A program made the position numbers and the translations under genes. The notes under the pieces are model-generated. The model did no database searches. It was not told the DNA's origin and worked only from the letters and a program-made list of their open reading frames with translations. DNA of 64,000 bases from contig JACONQ010000002.1 of assembly GCA_014281115.1 (NCBI GenBank), positions 3,100,001 to 3,164,000 of the forward strand, read 5' to 3'. Shown here piece after piece: positions 33,441-44,813 of the stretch (its first letter is position 1; every line of letters starts with the position of its first letter). The DNA comes from Laburnicola sp. R22_1 (taxonomy: Eukaryota > Ascomycota > Dothideomycetes > Pleosporales > Didymosphaeriaceae).

Positions 33441-34764
33441 CTATAGTGCTGAAAATGCCAACTCGACGACAAACCCCACAACTAACTTTGCATGCTCTAT
33501 CATATGCGCAAAGTCCAACCTATTAATTGTGTCGCTAGCGGAATGGATATACGGATTGTCGTACGCCATCTCGGACTCGAAGATCATGGTGCTGGGGAAC
33601 CCATACCGGGTTGCGCTCGCATGGTCACTGCACGCATATCCACACCTGTCGTCAGCGTACGCTCGGCTCGTGTAGGCAGTGATGACACGCTTGGTGAAAG
33701 CGGTGAGCGCGGCGTTGACGTTATCTGTAATGACGCCGAACTTCGGTGTAAGACCCCTCGACGTGTAGCCGGCGGTGTAGCCGGTCATGTCCTGGTTGAG
33801 CCTGAGGGTGGTTAGCACGCTTCAGATGAAGCAAAAGGGAAATGAACGTACATGGCCGCGACGTTACGACGAGAGCTCGAGTAGGAGCTGAAGATGGCCT
33901 GGGAGCCAAGAAGGCCACCCTCTTCGCCGGCGTACCAGTGGAATTCAATGGTTTGGGAGGCACCGCCAGAGGCGATGGTGGAGTTCGTCAGAAGGGTGCG
34001 GAATGCTTCTAAGATTGTCACGGTACCCGAGCCGTCGTCATCTACGCCCTTGTCAGTATCACACGATCATATGTCCTGATGCCTTCCTTTCTTCCAACCG
34101 CTCCACTTAACAAGTCTAATCAGAATTTAGTCCTACCTGCACCTGGGGCTCTCCCTCTCGAAGGGCTATTTCCATTGATACTGTCCTGATGTGCACCGAC
34201 TACAATCGTCTTGCTACTCTTCCCCGGAATCTTTGCAACGATGCTGCTCTGTGTAAACGAGTGCGTGAATTGGACGGCCGACGCTACGGAGCCTGCTGGG
34301 ATATAGCTTCGGACTTTGGCAAGGAGCCAGTCGGAAGATTGCTTGCCTGTTGAGGCACGATAATACCGGTTGTTGAACTCGGTAAAGGGTTGGAGGTTCG
34401 ACCGCATGTTGGATGAGCTCAATTTGGCGGTTAGCGCCCTGACAGATGTGCCTTGGGTTAAAGTGGCTGGGTAGGTAACGGCTTGTCGCTTAGCCAGGGA
34501 CGATGGCTCGAAGTCGAGAAATTCCGTCACGTCGAAGAAGTTTGTTCCATCCTGAACATGGTCAGTAACCTGTCCAATCCTGATATGAAATAAGAGACGG
34601 GATCAGCTCACAGCCTTGAGCGCAAACTTTTGAGCTTCAGTGACTTGTCGTCTTTCTCCACCTTCCAACTCGATGGTGAAGATTTCCTCCTGGGCTGCGA
34701 CATCGGATGTCGGTAGAGCCAGCGCTGTTGCTGCAAGGGCAGCCAAGCAAAAAGAGTAGCGCAT
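33441..34764 (-). CDS. lap1: Secreted leucine aminopeptidase, M28 family
   Basis: Four exons (34764-34612, 34551-34137, 34041-33852, 33801-33441) give 372 residues, close to the usual length of fungal LAP1. The N-terminus ([20 protein letters not shown]) is a signal peptide, followed by a propeptide. The co-catalytic dizinc site of M28 is visible: His172 in GAHQDS, Asp190 or 191 in GADDDGSG, the catalytic Glu in [12 protein letters not shown] (229-230), a later Asp in the NQDMTGY region and the final His in [10 protein letters not shown]. The pair Cys in DRCGYACSD is the conserved disulfide. The enzyme removes N-terminal Leu-type residues from peptides outside the cell. A TATA-like GTATAAAG lies about 90 bp upstream on the minus strand. 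All motifs are intact. A start 36 bp further upstream in frame lacks ATG, so the ATG at 34764 is chosen. Confidence 0.92.
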
Positions 34765-35330
34765 TTTGAATCCAGGTGACCGACTTTGAACGAATTTCAA
34801 CGTCGAAGGGGCGTCAGATTCGAATTGGCAAAGCGAGGCATTGCTCTCATGGCTTTATACATCCACTTGCTGGCCCAGTAGCTCAGGGCACGGCTACATC
34901 CACGCTACCATGCGCCTCATGAAGGAGCAACAAGCCCTAAAAGGAAGAAGCCAAGCGATGCAAAGTGCATCTTCTTGATTCCTTCCAGATCAATGTATGG
35001 TCGCCGGTTCTAGCCAAGATCCGTCGTTGCGGGAGATCGCCACGAAGCCGAGGCGCAAACCGGCGATGCCGCATATTGAAAGATGGTGATGTGTGGAAGA
35101 GTTTGGATTGTTCGATTCAGGCAGGTAGACAGGTGGTAAGTCGCGCTATTCCGTAGCTTATTTGCCCGTGATAAGTAGACGAGGCGTACATACCTGCCTA
35201 AAACAGATAGGTAGTTTATATTAGTGCATAACACAGTAACCGAGGACATAACCTTATGCATAAATCTGCCCTTTAGAGTCCTGGGGCGACTTTACCGAAA
35301 CTAAGAACCAAATCCATACTAATATTACAA
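34765..35330. other. Upstream region of the aminopeptidase gene
   Basis: Minus-strand promoter with a TATA-like box near 34855, then DNA without recognisable genes up to the SINE-like element at 35331. Confidence 0.4.
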
Positions 35331-35514
35331 TCATGTGATCGGCCCTTTACCAATCATGCGCGTCATGCTTCGGCTCCCCACTGTGGTTGATCCCAATCGC
35401 GCCCTTTTTTTTACGTACTTTGGCTGTTGAACCTTGGTTGTGCTTGCTGTTAAGTCTCATAATCTGTAAAAGGTTAGGTCGACTATAAACGGATATGAAT
35501 GAATGAATGAAAAA
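35331..35514 (+). mobile_element. SINE-like element, longest copy (family 1)
   Basis: 184 bp flanked by an 11-bp direct repeat TAATATTACAA (35320-35330 and 35515-35525). The 3' part reads GTTAAGTCTCATAATCTGTA, then AGGTCGACTATAAACGGATA and a TGAATGAATGAATGAAAAA tail. Copies with the same 3' end but less 5' sequence lie at 45328-45390 and 47930-48077, and fragments at 46017-46062 and 46909-46950. Target duplications, a simple-repeat tail and variable 5' truncation fit retrotransposition by a LINE machinery. I do not see a convincing tRNA-derived head; GGTTGATCCCAATC is only weakly like a pol III B box. Confidence 0.75.
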
Positions 35515-35525
35515 TAATATTACAA

Positions 35526-36306
35526 GATCTAATAGTACCAACAAAAATCCCAAAAGCAAAAGAATTCCCCTTCGATACAACGAATCTCGATATTCAATGT
35601 TTCCTCCCGCGTGAACCATACACGTCACCCTTCCACTATATGGTTATTCATTGCATGATAGGAAATGTATTGCTAGTTCGACAATCCTCTCATCCAAACC
35701 GCTCACCTACCCAGCCTCCCTACCTTCCCACACCAGTCTCTGCCCAGTCTTAACACCCGTACACACACATACCTCTACTTACCAACTCCCTCCCCTTAAC
35801 AGAGCGCGCATCCACACACACGCCACCACCTTCCCAACCCCCACCGAAAAAACACTAAATCGCAAAACCGCCCGTCGTAAAGCGGAAGAGGGTAAACACT
35901 GAATAGCACGGTCCTACTACCATTTAATGCCGCTACGTCCGGTCATGTCATGTAATACCCTAGGGCAGGAGCAGCAACGATGGAGTCAAAGAAGTTTGGG
36001 TATAAGGATAGGGAGGATAGCGCTTGTGTCAGACTGGGCGGTAGGAAGTTTTGTTGTGTAGGTTTTTTAGGCGTTGGGGGATGTGGATGTGTGAGGAGTT
36101 GGCATTCTCAAGGCACTAATTTCTTAGCAACGCTGGGTTTCGCCGCTGCTGTGGGACTGTGGGCGTAGTGTACTAGTGTTGAAATAACAATACGAGGGAG
36201 AACGATGAATGGGAAGATTTGAAAGGACTGAGGCAGTGACGTAACACACCTCGATTTTTATTTTGTTTCGTTGCGTCTAAAATTCAGCACTCTGTTGAGA
36301 GAGTAT
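35526..36306. other. Intergenic region, no gene recognised
   Basis: It contains short open frames only. A TTGAGAGAGTAT at 36295-36306 is the left target duplication of the repeat A copy that follows. Confidence 0.4.
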
Positions 36307-36397
36307 GGTGTGTTAAATTAATCTACCTAGGGGTAGGACAACAAAGGCTTTCATCTCAAATAACATGACAAAAAAAAGCAGAGCCCCCTGCTTAGTA
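36307..36397 (+). mobile_element. Repeat A, truncated copy with 13-bp target duplication
   Basis: 91 bp matching the reference copy from GTGTTAAATTA through CCCCCTGCTTAGTA, flanked by GTTGAGAGAGTAT at 36294-36306 and 36398-36410. Compared with 17262-17390 it lacks the last 30 or so bases (ATCAAAAAGAGCGTAAAA...), so the end opposite to the CACACATA end is truncated. The element sits in the 3' region of the MetE-like gene. Confidence 0.82.
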
Positions 36398-36519
36398 GTT
36401 GAGAGAGTATAAGACCTTCCCCCACTCACGTTCCCTATCCCCATATTTTTCGTGATATCCAACAACATATCCCAAAACACCACCCCAATCCCACCTACCT
36501 ACATCCAATAAATCCACCA

Positions 36520-37650
36520 CTACTGACTCAAATCCTCCCCCCAAACCTCCTTCGCAATCTCCACCTCCAACCTCACCTTCGCCCACTGCTCCTCCTCACT
36601 TAACTCGTTCCCCTCCACCGTACTACTAAACCCACACTGATGGCTCAAACAAAGCTGCTCCAACCCCCTCGGCGCAATCTCCGCCGCCTGCTTCAACCTC
36701 TCCACAATCTCCGCCTTATCATCCAACGCCGCCTTCTTCGAGCTCATCAGCCCCAGCACAACAACCTTGTGCGCAGGCAGATGGCGCAACGGCTTAAAGT
36801 CGCCCGATCGCGCGTCGTCGTATTCAAGAAAGTAGGCGTCGACGTTGAGCTCTTTGAAGAGCACTTCGGCCACGGGCTCGTATCCGCCCGAGGCGAACCA
36901 TTTGCTGCGGTAGTTGCCGCGGCAGAGGTGAATACCGATTTTCATGTCGGCGGGCCGCTTGGAGATGGCGCTGTTGATAAGGGCCGCGTATTTGCGCGGG
37001 AGAGTGGCGACGTCTTCGGAGCGCTCTTCGGCTTGCTTGCGCATGTCCGGGTCGCAGAGGTATGCGAGGTTTGTGTCGTCGAGCTGCACGAAGCGGCAGC
37101 CGGCTTGGTATAGGCTGTCTAGCTCCTCTTGGTATACACGCGCAAGGTCCTCGAAGAAGGGGTCGAGGTCGGGGTATGCGTCGATGTCGATGGAGGCGCG
37201 GCCGCCGCGGAAATGCACCATGGTCGGACTGGGGATGCACACTTTTGTTGTTGCGCCCCCGCCATTATCTTTGATCGCTTGCTCGAGGAACTTGAAGTCG
37301 TCGACTTGGATGGGGTTCGGGTGGACCAGTTTGCCCGTTACGGCGAGCACGGGGGGTGAGAAGCCATGCGGGCGGATGAGGCCGGTCTGGCCTTTGATAG
37401 AGATGCCAGATAGGTGCTGGAGGAAGTCGAGATGGAAGTATGCGCGGCGGAATTCGCCATCGGTGATGGAGCGGATGCCGTTTTCAATTTGCTTTGCGGC
37501 GACGTCGGCGACGGCTTGGTCTTCGACTTTGCGGAGCTCTGAGGTGGATGATGTTTCGTTTGCGACGGCTTCGCGGGCGTCGAGGACCGCCTTGGGACGC
37601 AGGAAGGAGCCTACGTGGTCCGCCCTGTATACGCCGTATGGAAGAGGCAT
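36520..37650 (-). CDS. MetE-like cobalamin-independent methionine synthase C-terminal domain protein
   Basis: A single exon of 376 residues from the ATG at 37650. It corresponds to the C-terminal catalytic (beta/alpha)8 domain of MetE alone, as in bacterial YxjG/YxjH-type and fungal UROD/MetE-like proteins. The zinc ligands align: His241 and Cys243 (GIHLCRGN), Glu276 (YFLEYDD) and Cys339 (SHQCGFSS). The N-terminus has ADHVGSFLRP, and DGEFRR and QLDDTNLAYL sit at substrate-binding loops. Such proteins transfer a methyl group to a thiol, but without the folate-binding N-terminal domain of true MetE the methyl donor and substrate are unknown. The residues needed for zinc binding are all present, so it is likely active. 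It is cytosolic as there is no signal peptide. Confidence 0.88.
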   Translation of the reverse strand: MPLPYGVYRADHVGSFLRPKAVLDAREAVANETSSTSELRKVEDQAVADVAAKQIENGIRSITDGEFRRAYFHLDFLQHLSGISIKGQTGLIRPHGFSPPVLAVTGKLVHPNPIQVDDFKFLEQAIKDNGGGATTKVCIPSPTMVHFRGGRASIDIDAYPDLDPFFEDLARVYQEELDSLYQAGCRFVQLDDTNLAYLCDPDMRKQAEERSEDVATLPRKYAALINSAISKRPADMKIGIHLCRGNYRSKWFASGGYEPVAEVLFKELNVDAYFLEYDDARSGDFKPLRHLPAHKVVVLGLMSSKKAALDDKAEIVERLKQAAEIAPRGLEQLCLSHQCGFSSTVEGNELSEEEQWAKVRLEVEIAKEVWGEDLSQ

Positions 37651-38363
37651 TATGTCTGATCAAATCCGCTCTTAAGATATCAGATTTCTTCTTGAAAGGG
37701 TCTTCTTGATTTGGATGCTTCTCATGTACCTCAAGCTGGTCCAGCCAAAGTTCCTTGAAAGCACATATAACATGCAAATCATGCAACGGAGCTCAATCCA
37801 CCCTCTAATAACTATATGAAAATTTCGCTTGGCCCCGAAGCCGCGGCAGAATCATCGTCAGGTACCCCACCCGGCAGTTGAGAACGAGGGGCTAAGGTAG
37901 GCAACGAAGCCGAGGAAGACGCAGGGCCGGCGTTTCGCCAGGATGCTCACCCCGAGTCACCCCATACTACCCTGTGCCTGCGTAAATTAGGCGTCCGGTG
38001 TGGTGTAAGATTGAAACGGAGGCCCGAGTGTGGCGGCGCTCGCAAGGGAATGGCCGTACGGCGAGATTGCCTGTTGAGGTGTGGAGGGACGGGGATGGTG
38101 TTTGGCGAGGTAAACCGATCTTCTGCGATGCTGCGCTAAGCAATTTTGAAAGACACATTTGCGACACAAGTTGCGATTGATGAACCTGCCGTTAACAAGA
38201 GAAAGCTTGGGGTATCAATTACTTGTATGGAGAGTTGCCAGTCAACGCCCGCGAGCAAAATGCCCCGCTATGTTGATGAGAGCTCCTATGCAGCATTCAC
38301 GCCGGTCCTTTGGACAGCATGCCAACCATGACGCAACGACATTTGTGGAGAATGCGACGACGC
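37651..38363. other. Intergenic region
   Basis: Upstream side of the MetE-like gene and downstream side of the coilin-like gene, both minus strand. Only short open frames are present. Confidence 0.45.
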
Positions 38364-40711
38364 CTAATCCGCACCTTTCAGAAGCTTTGGAGTCAATAAC
38401 TCGAGAAACATGCCCTCCCAGATGCTCTCATCCTCCTCATCGTCATCAACATCCATTCCAAAGCCATCCGCGGTGCTCCTAACCGGATTACCCTTCTCAT
38501 CTACCTGCTTCTCCATCTTCTTCGGCACATCACGTTTAGCAAGCCTCAGCCTGAACGTTCCAGCTCCATTGCCCGAATCGCCTTCCTTCACAACGACAGC
38601 CGTTTTGTAGTCGCTTATTTGAGGAGTCACCGTCGCGGGATCAATGCTCCAAAGCTTAAATACGATGACGACACCGACCTTGATGTCGGCGGCTTCGAGG
38701 GGAGCAAGCGATTCCACATCCTCTGGAAGAGGGGGAAGATCGGCTTTGGCGGCGAGTTGCACATCCTGGAGAAGCTGAGATTCGATAGCAGCAGCCGTAG
38801 GGTCGGAACCTTGCTTTAGTGTTTCTGGCGAATCGTCATAGTCCAGGACCAAGGCCTCCTCGGGATTTTCATCTTCGTTATCGGCGCCGACCGAGTTGCG
38901 CGCAGAGCGACTTTTTCTTCCCTTCTTTTGCTTCTTTTGGCTTGCCTTCTCACGCATAAGTTTGCTCGCTGGATCCCAATGTTGTTCGAACGGGAACGGA
39001 GGGGTGCCGAGCTGGTGTTCTTCGTCCCAGCACTCAAAGGCAGATAGGTTGATTCTTGACTTCCAGAAATCTGGGTCGGAAGCACCCTTGGGTGTCGGGG
39101 ACCGCTCGACAACTGACACTGGTTTTGTTTTTGGTGGTTTGCGCTCCTTATTCTGCAGACCTATTAGTTCAGGCGCCTCGTAAGTGCACGACCGAAAAGC
39201 ACTTACCACTGCCTGGTGCTGAATAATCCGACCAATCGCCTTGATATCAGGTCGAAGTCGTTTTCTAAGTGGGGTTGGAGTGTCCGTACTGCTCTCGGGT
39301 CTTGTGTTAGATGTCACTGCTGGTGGAGCGCTACCTATCGATGTCTCCGTTGGGATCACGATCGTGTCTGCTGCATCAGCCGGTGCCGTCTCGACACTGG
39401 GCATGCCCTCTGCTAATCTTGCCAAGAGCTCCTGCCTTCGTCGCTCAAGCTCGGCGGAGTCATCCACGTCTGTCGCCGTTCCAGCATCCTCGGCCTCCTC
39501 TTGTAGGCGCTTCCTTTTCCCTGTATAACGTCCCATTGTCTTTGCTGGTATCGTGGGTGTTTCTGGCAAGGTCGAAGCCTGACCTTGTAGATACTTTCGT
39601 AGGTCGTTAAGGGTAGCGTTTTCACCTAATGTTCCCTTCGCTTTGAGGAGTTTGAGCTGAGCAGATTGTCTGCGTCTGGCGTTCCTTTTACGTGTGTGTC
39701 CCGAGCCTGAGCCCGGCGGTACTGTGGGCCGCGAGGAAAGTAATTCCGGCGCCGTGCTAACACTTCTATCGCTTCCAGAGATAGAGGCAGTCGAGTCGGA
39801 ATCGCCATCTGAGTCTGAATCTGAATCCGAATCCGAATCCAAACCCTCTTCCGCTCCAGTGTTTTCCTCAGCAGCTGACGATGATTCTGCAGAGTCGGAT
39901 TGTGACGTTGAAGTTGAGTCTTCCTCGGAAGCTGACGCTGAACCGGTATCTAACCGTGACCGCAGCTCGGGGAACTCGACGATTGGTTCGGGCAAAGGTG
40001 CACATGCGGCCAAGGGCATGTCGGAGTCGCTGTCCGATTCCGTCGAGCCTTCAGTCGGCTCGTCTGGCACAAATTCTTCGTCGTCCTCACTCTCGTCAAC
40101 ATCGTCGCCGTCCATGTGCGCAAACTGCACCGCCTTCGTCCCGTTCGTCAGCCTGCTCCCGTTCCCTTGCGGGCATGTACCGTCAGCCGCGCTGATTAGT
40201 CCTGCGACCTCGGATGCTTCACCTCCCTCAACGGTGTCATCCTCCTCGAGGCGGCGGCGTTTGCGCGGCGGGATGCTAACGACGGGACGACGGGGTGGGC
40301 GTAGGTAGGGTCGGCCGAAGGGTATGCCGTCAACGAGGTGCCGTCCGTCTTCGGTAATCTGGTGGCGGCCGCAGAGTGTGCGGGAGCGAACTTCGGCAGT
40401 GAGGAGTGGTCGGATGCTGCAGCAAACAGTCAGACGGCCGCCCAAGGAAGCGAGCAACTGGACACGTACGAAACGTGGTCGTCTTCTTTCAGCGTCAGCA
40501 GCACAGGCGAGAAGTGCAGACACTCGAACCCGCCAACCTCAACAATGTAGTCCTCGACGCCCCATTGCTCGGCTTCGAGCGGCAGGATGCGGTTGACGTC
40601 TTCGAGCAGCCGCGCGACCGTGTAGGCCTGCGAGCTCGTCGTGTCCGGGACGCTCCACAGGAGATGGGAGGCGGGCAGATTGTTCCGCTGCACGGTGAGC
40701 CGCAGCCGCAT
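38364..40711 (-). CDS. Coilin-like nuclear protein, candidate
   Basis: Two exons, 40711-40470 and 40416-38364, joined through a GTACGT...CTGCAG intron (S formed across the junction), give 764 residues. Residues 1-85 look like the ubiquitin-like N-terminal fold of coilin (MRLRLTVQRNNLP, then EVGGFECLHFSPVLLTLKED and DHVSIRPL). The middle (about 130-470) is acidic and Ser-rich with basic patches (PPRKRRR), a disordered region. Near the C-terminus (about 660-690) GVVIVFKLWSIDP and QISDYKTAVV strongly recall the atypical Tudor domain of coilin (IAFKLLEL..., VSDYKEGRI). Coilin is the scaffold of Cajal bodies, where snRNPs mature. Fungal homologues are poorly known and the family is usually listed as uncharacterised, so the name is inference from two short signatures. 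The gene starts 149 bp from the truncated NACHT-ankyrin gene, head to head. Confidence 0.68.
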
Positions 40712-40860
40712 CTTGGGCGTCGTGTGGTCAAGGTCGATGTGGAAGCTTGGAGATGGGGTGCAGCTTCAGACTCGCGTGCCTGTGGTGGTGAAATGATCGG
40801 AGCTTGGGCCACTTTGAGCACGTGACCTGATGTTCTGCCGCTTCCTCTTTGGGGTAACTC

Positions 40861-43560
40861 TTGTACCTGTATGAAAGACACAAGAAGCATATTACGCGTC
40901 CTTCCCAAGAGGAGGTTCTGGATGCTTTGCAGCAGGTCTTGGAGACGTATTCCTCTGTTCATCTGGTGATAGACACACTAGATGAAGCTCTTACCTCCGA
41001 ATCCAGGCCGGCTCGTTTCGTCAACAGATTCTATGAACTCCAAACGCGTACGGATGTGCGTCTCCTGATGACTTCGAGACATGTTCCCGAGTTCACTGGG
41101 CAGGTTCAGGATGCCCCGACGATGGAAATTCGAGCTAGTGATGAAGACGTAAGGGCCTTTGCGGTTGACAGGATGAAATATCTACCAAAAAAAAGTGAGA
41201 GATGATCTAGAGCTCGCGGATTCCATACTGGACACCATAGTCCGGGTAGCCGATGGCATGTAAGTACACTTCGCGCCTATTAGTGCATTCTGACCAAGTA
41301 CAAAAGGTTTCTTCTTGCGCGACTGTATCTCGATCAGCTCGCGGACACACACAGCGTAAGAGACGTCAAATCAATCCTTCGGGGTTTATCAGAATCGTCT
41401 AAGAGAGGCGACGAACAACGCAGTATCTATTTCAAGCTCTACAACGAGGTCATGAAAAGAATTCAGAGCCGGTCCCGGGATGATCTAGCCATGCGTGCAC
41501 TATCATGGGTCACTCTCGCAAAACGCCCACTGACCACTAACGAGCTACGCTATGCTCTCGCGGTTAGAGACGGCGATGAAGACTTGGATACTGATGGCTT
41601 GATCGAGATTGCGGAAATTGTTTCAATATGCGCCGGGCTAATCACCGTCGAGGAGCATACAGATATCGTTCGATTCATCCACTACACAACCCAGGAATAT
41701 TTCAACAGCGTTCTCGACGAAAAACACCCAAAAGCCAAAGAATATGTAGCTCTCACCTGTCTCACTTATCTTAAGTTCGCTAAAGTCCGGAATCTGGCAT
41801 TGCCCCATATCAGAGATTACTCCGCATGCTCTCGGTTGAACAACAAGACATTCTTAAAATATTCGTTCTGGTACTGGTCCAAACATGCAAACGATTCCCA
41901 GGAAGTGATGGCTCCTAGATTGATGGCATTCTTTAAGGACCAAGAAATCCGCAATAACATCATCATCGCGCCCAGGTACACTTTGACTGAAGACGCCACC
42001 CCCTTACACGTCGCGGCCCACTTCGGTCCCATACGCGTTTTCCGCATGCTTCTGGACGAATCACCGTTAGAATCCGGTAAACTAATCAACACACGGGGTA
42101 GAAACGGGATTACTCCGCTAATGTTAGCATCTTGGTCTGGACAAACCGAAATAGTCAAATTGCTCATGATGAGGGATGACGTAGATGTACATCTACAGTT
42201 CGAGAAAGCCTTGCTTGGTGCGGCCCGAATGGGACATTTCGAGATTGTGAAAGCACTACTAGCTCACAAAAACATTGAAGTGGATGCAAAAGATTCTCGG
42301 GGCGACAATTGTGTATCTATAGCCGCACAAGAGGGTCACTTGAGCATTGTCCAGACTTGCGTTGAGAATGGCGCCGAAGCCGACAACAGGAACAAAGATG
42401 GAGAGTCGCCGCTCGTCCATGCAATTTATTCCAATCATGAGAACATCGTGGAGTACCTGCTAGAAAGAAAAGACGTCGAAGTGCATCAAAGTGTTCGGGA
42501 CGGCGGCATGTTGTTAGACATAGCTGCTCGGCGTGGAAGTTTAAATATCTTCAATCGGGTTGTGAGGGCGATAAAAACGGACGTCCAAATGAACGACAAA
42601 CCAAGATTTAGTTCGAAAGTACTACATAATGCAGTGCGGCGTTTTGAATGGCCCGTTAGCCCTGGCAGCTCAACCAGCATTATCAAACAACTGATCGATA
42701 TGGGCGCCGACATAAATGCAAGAGACGAGGAAGATTTCATGGCTTCGCCGCTGCATTTAGTAACAGACTTTGCTCCTTTCGAGATTGTAAAGTTACTTGC
42801 AAAGACCCCAGGCGTGGATCTCGAAGCCCGCACTACATGCGGCAAAACTCCCCTCGCAAAAGCGGTCATTTGGCGCGATCTGTCTTTCATAGAGACTATG
42901 ATTGAAGAGTTGAATCTTGACATATATACCAAAGATAGCCGAGGACGATCGCTGCTAATGCTGTCCATGTTGGATGCACAGATGGCATGTAGCGACCATA
43001 GGCAAAAGGTAGAATACTTTGTCCAAAAAGGCTTGTCGATCAATGATACCGACATGAACGGAAAGACTGCGCTAGTACTGATAGTGGAGTTTGATTTCGT
43101 GCTGTGCCGTGCCGAAAGTAACGGGATGAAGTGGTTCCTCCGGAGACGCGATTTGGACTGGCATGTCAGCGGCAAGTTCACGAGCATAGTGAGCCGGGAA
43201 GGGCATAAACAAATTAAGCGAAAGACGAAAAAGCTATTCATGTCTCTACGCAGAAAGTACGGAACGCCTAGGAACTGTTTGGGACCAGATCTCTGCCGGC
43301 GATGTGATTACTACGAGCAGAATTGTGAGAGTCTCGGTGACATGTCCAAGACATACAAGGTCGACGTTCCTACAATCGACCTGCTTCAAGATATCCTCGC
43401 GGGCCAAGATCTTGCCCCAGAACTCGTACTTAAGTTCTTAGAGATCCACCGTGGGTGGAAAGTGGCACGTCGAATCATAGCCAGGAATCGTGAGAGATTC
43501 CGTTTGGATAATGGGGATTTGGGCGCACAACGCTCATATTCGGCTTTGCTGCTGGAGTAG
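40861..43560 (+). pseudogene. NACHT-ankyrin (NLR-like) gene, 5'-truncated and frameshifted
   Basis: The readable part starts mid-domain at about 40861, just after an in-frame TAA and without an ATG. The NACHT second half follows: HLVIDTLDEA is the Walker B region and LLMTSRH comes next, but no Walker A exists upstream, where the coilin-like promoter begins. A run of eight A at 41187-41194 shifts the frame; removing one A restores VRDDLELADSIL. An intron (41260-41306, GTAAGT...AAAAG) leads into FLLARLYLDQ and a winged-helix region (ALSWVTLAKRPLTTNELRYA, FIHYTTQEYF). Then come about eight ankyrin repeats (TPLHVAAHFG, TPLMLASWSGQTEIVKLL and so on) and a Cys cluster (LCRRCDYYEQNC). Such proteins act in fungal self/non-self recognition. 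Here the missing P-loop and shift make function unlikely. Confidence 0.8.
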
Positions 43561-43815
43561 TTCTTGAAAGTTTGGTTGCCGGAGTGAGTTGGGCCAAGTT
43601 ACATAATACCTGGAGCATCTATTCATCGTACATTGCATTCGGTTGATCAAATGAAGACGTGAATCCCCTTGCAGACTGCAAGACTCAAGAGCACGGACAA
43701 GTCCAGCGGTCGGAGCAACATCTCGCCAGTTCACTCGAAAAAAATGAAGAAAATTGAGTGCTCCAGATCATACCACTGCGCGTCGCAGTCAGTAGCATTC
43801 AAATCCTATAATAGT

Positions 43816-44813
43816 CTACACCATCGAAAATTGCCCATACTTCTCCGCCTGGAGCTGCGTCGCTGCCGCGACAGCAGCGAAATTTCCACTCGCGATAGCA
43901 TGCGGAACGACCTTGTACGGAGTAACACAATCTCCAGCAGCGAACACCCCACGACAGGTCGTCTGGTAAGCAGGAGCATCAGCCTGCACGTCTCCAGTCG
44001 GAGAAAGCTGCAGCCCAAGCTGTGTTACAAACGGTCCTTGCGGCACCGTGAGAGGACTATGCACCAGGAAAGCGACTTCCTTCGACCCGCCATCCTTGAA
44101 CACAACCTCCACTCGTCCATTCTTTTCAACCAAGCGTTCGATCGGTCGAGATTCTATCTTGAAAGGAGAATCGGGAGTCATGCTCTTTACTTTCTCAGTC
44201 ACGTCTTCCGACCCGTTTGTGAAGATGATAGCTTCCTTCGAGAGCTGTGCCGCGTTATCGGCCATGTGGACGGCTAAAGCGGGCATCATGGCTAGCACTT
44301 GGACAGCGAGCACGCCTGAGCAATCAGCTCCTCGCTCTTCGTACCCGAGACAGAACAAGCAGTGGAAGCTACAGACACGAGTCAGTCTACGCGACACAAT
44401 AGGGACAAAACCTTTTACATCTTCTTCTTCCACAGCTCAGCATAGCCCTCCATCTCAGGCAACACAACCTTCGACCCCACCGCCAGCATCACCTTTTTCA
44501 CACTCCACGTCTTTCCCTCCCCATCAACGACGCGAAAACTCGAGTCATTTTCTTTCGTCACAGACGCTACAGTCGCATCCACGAATTGTATCGTGTCGTA
44601 ATTTTCTAGGATCTGCTTCCGCGTCGTCTCCCGGAATTCCGTTGGGCTCTTGTGGTCCCACCCTGGTACGGTGTGTATGTGAGCGGTTCCAGCGTTGCGA
44701 TAGCTGCCGTTGTCGAAGACGACGGCGGTGTGGAGTTGGCATGCGAGTGTGGCTGCGGCTGTGAGGCCGGCTGGGCCGCCTCCGATTATGGCGATGTCGA
44801 GGGAGTTAGACAT
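43816..44813 (-). CDS. GliT-like FAD-dependent thiol oxidoreductase
   Basis: Two exons, 44813-44419 and 44368-43816 (donor GTAAAA, acceptor CTGTAG), give 315 residues. The N-terminal IIGGGPAG (10-16) binds FAD; residues 135-138 form a CLFC redox pair in the context FHCLFCLGYEERG, the hallmark of the GliT/thioredoxin-reductase-like group (often HCxFCHGYE). The C-terminal AAGDC near residue 290 is the second FAD contact. Unlike true thioredoxin reductase, the NADPH Rossmann motif is not obvious, as in GliT, which uses oxygen to oxidise dithiols to disulfides. No epipolythiodioxopiperazine cluster is near, so the substrate is unknown. The Cys pair and FAD motifs are intact. It is convergent with the NACHT gene. 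Confidence 0.85.

Noticed and set aside
35651..35902. 83-codon plus-strand frame rich in Thr, His and Pro
   Set aside because: Low-complexity CT/AC-rich DNA; no signal peptide, domain or gene structure.
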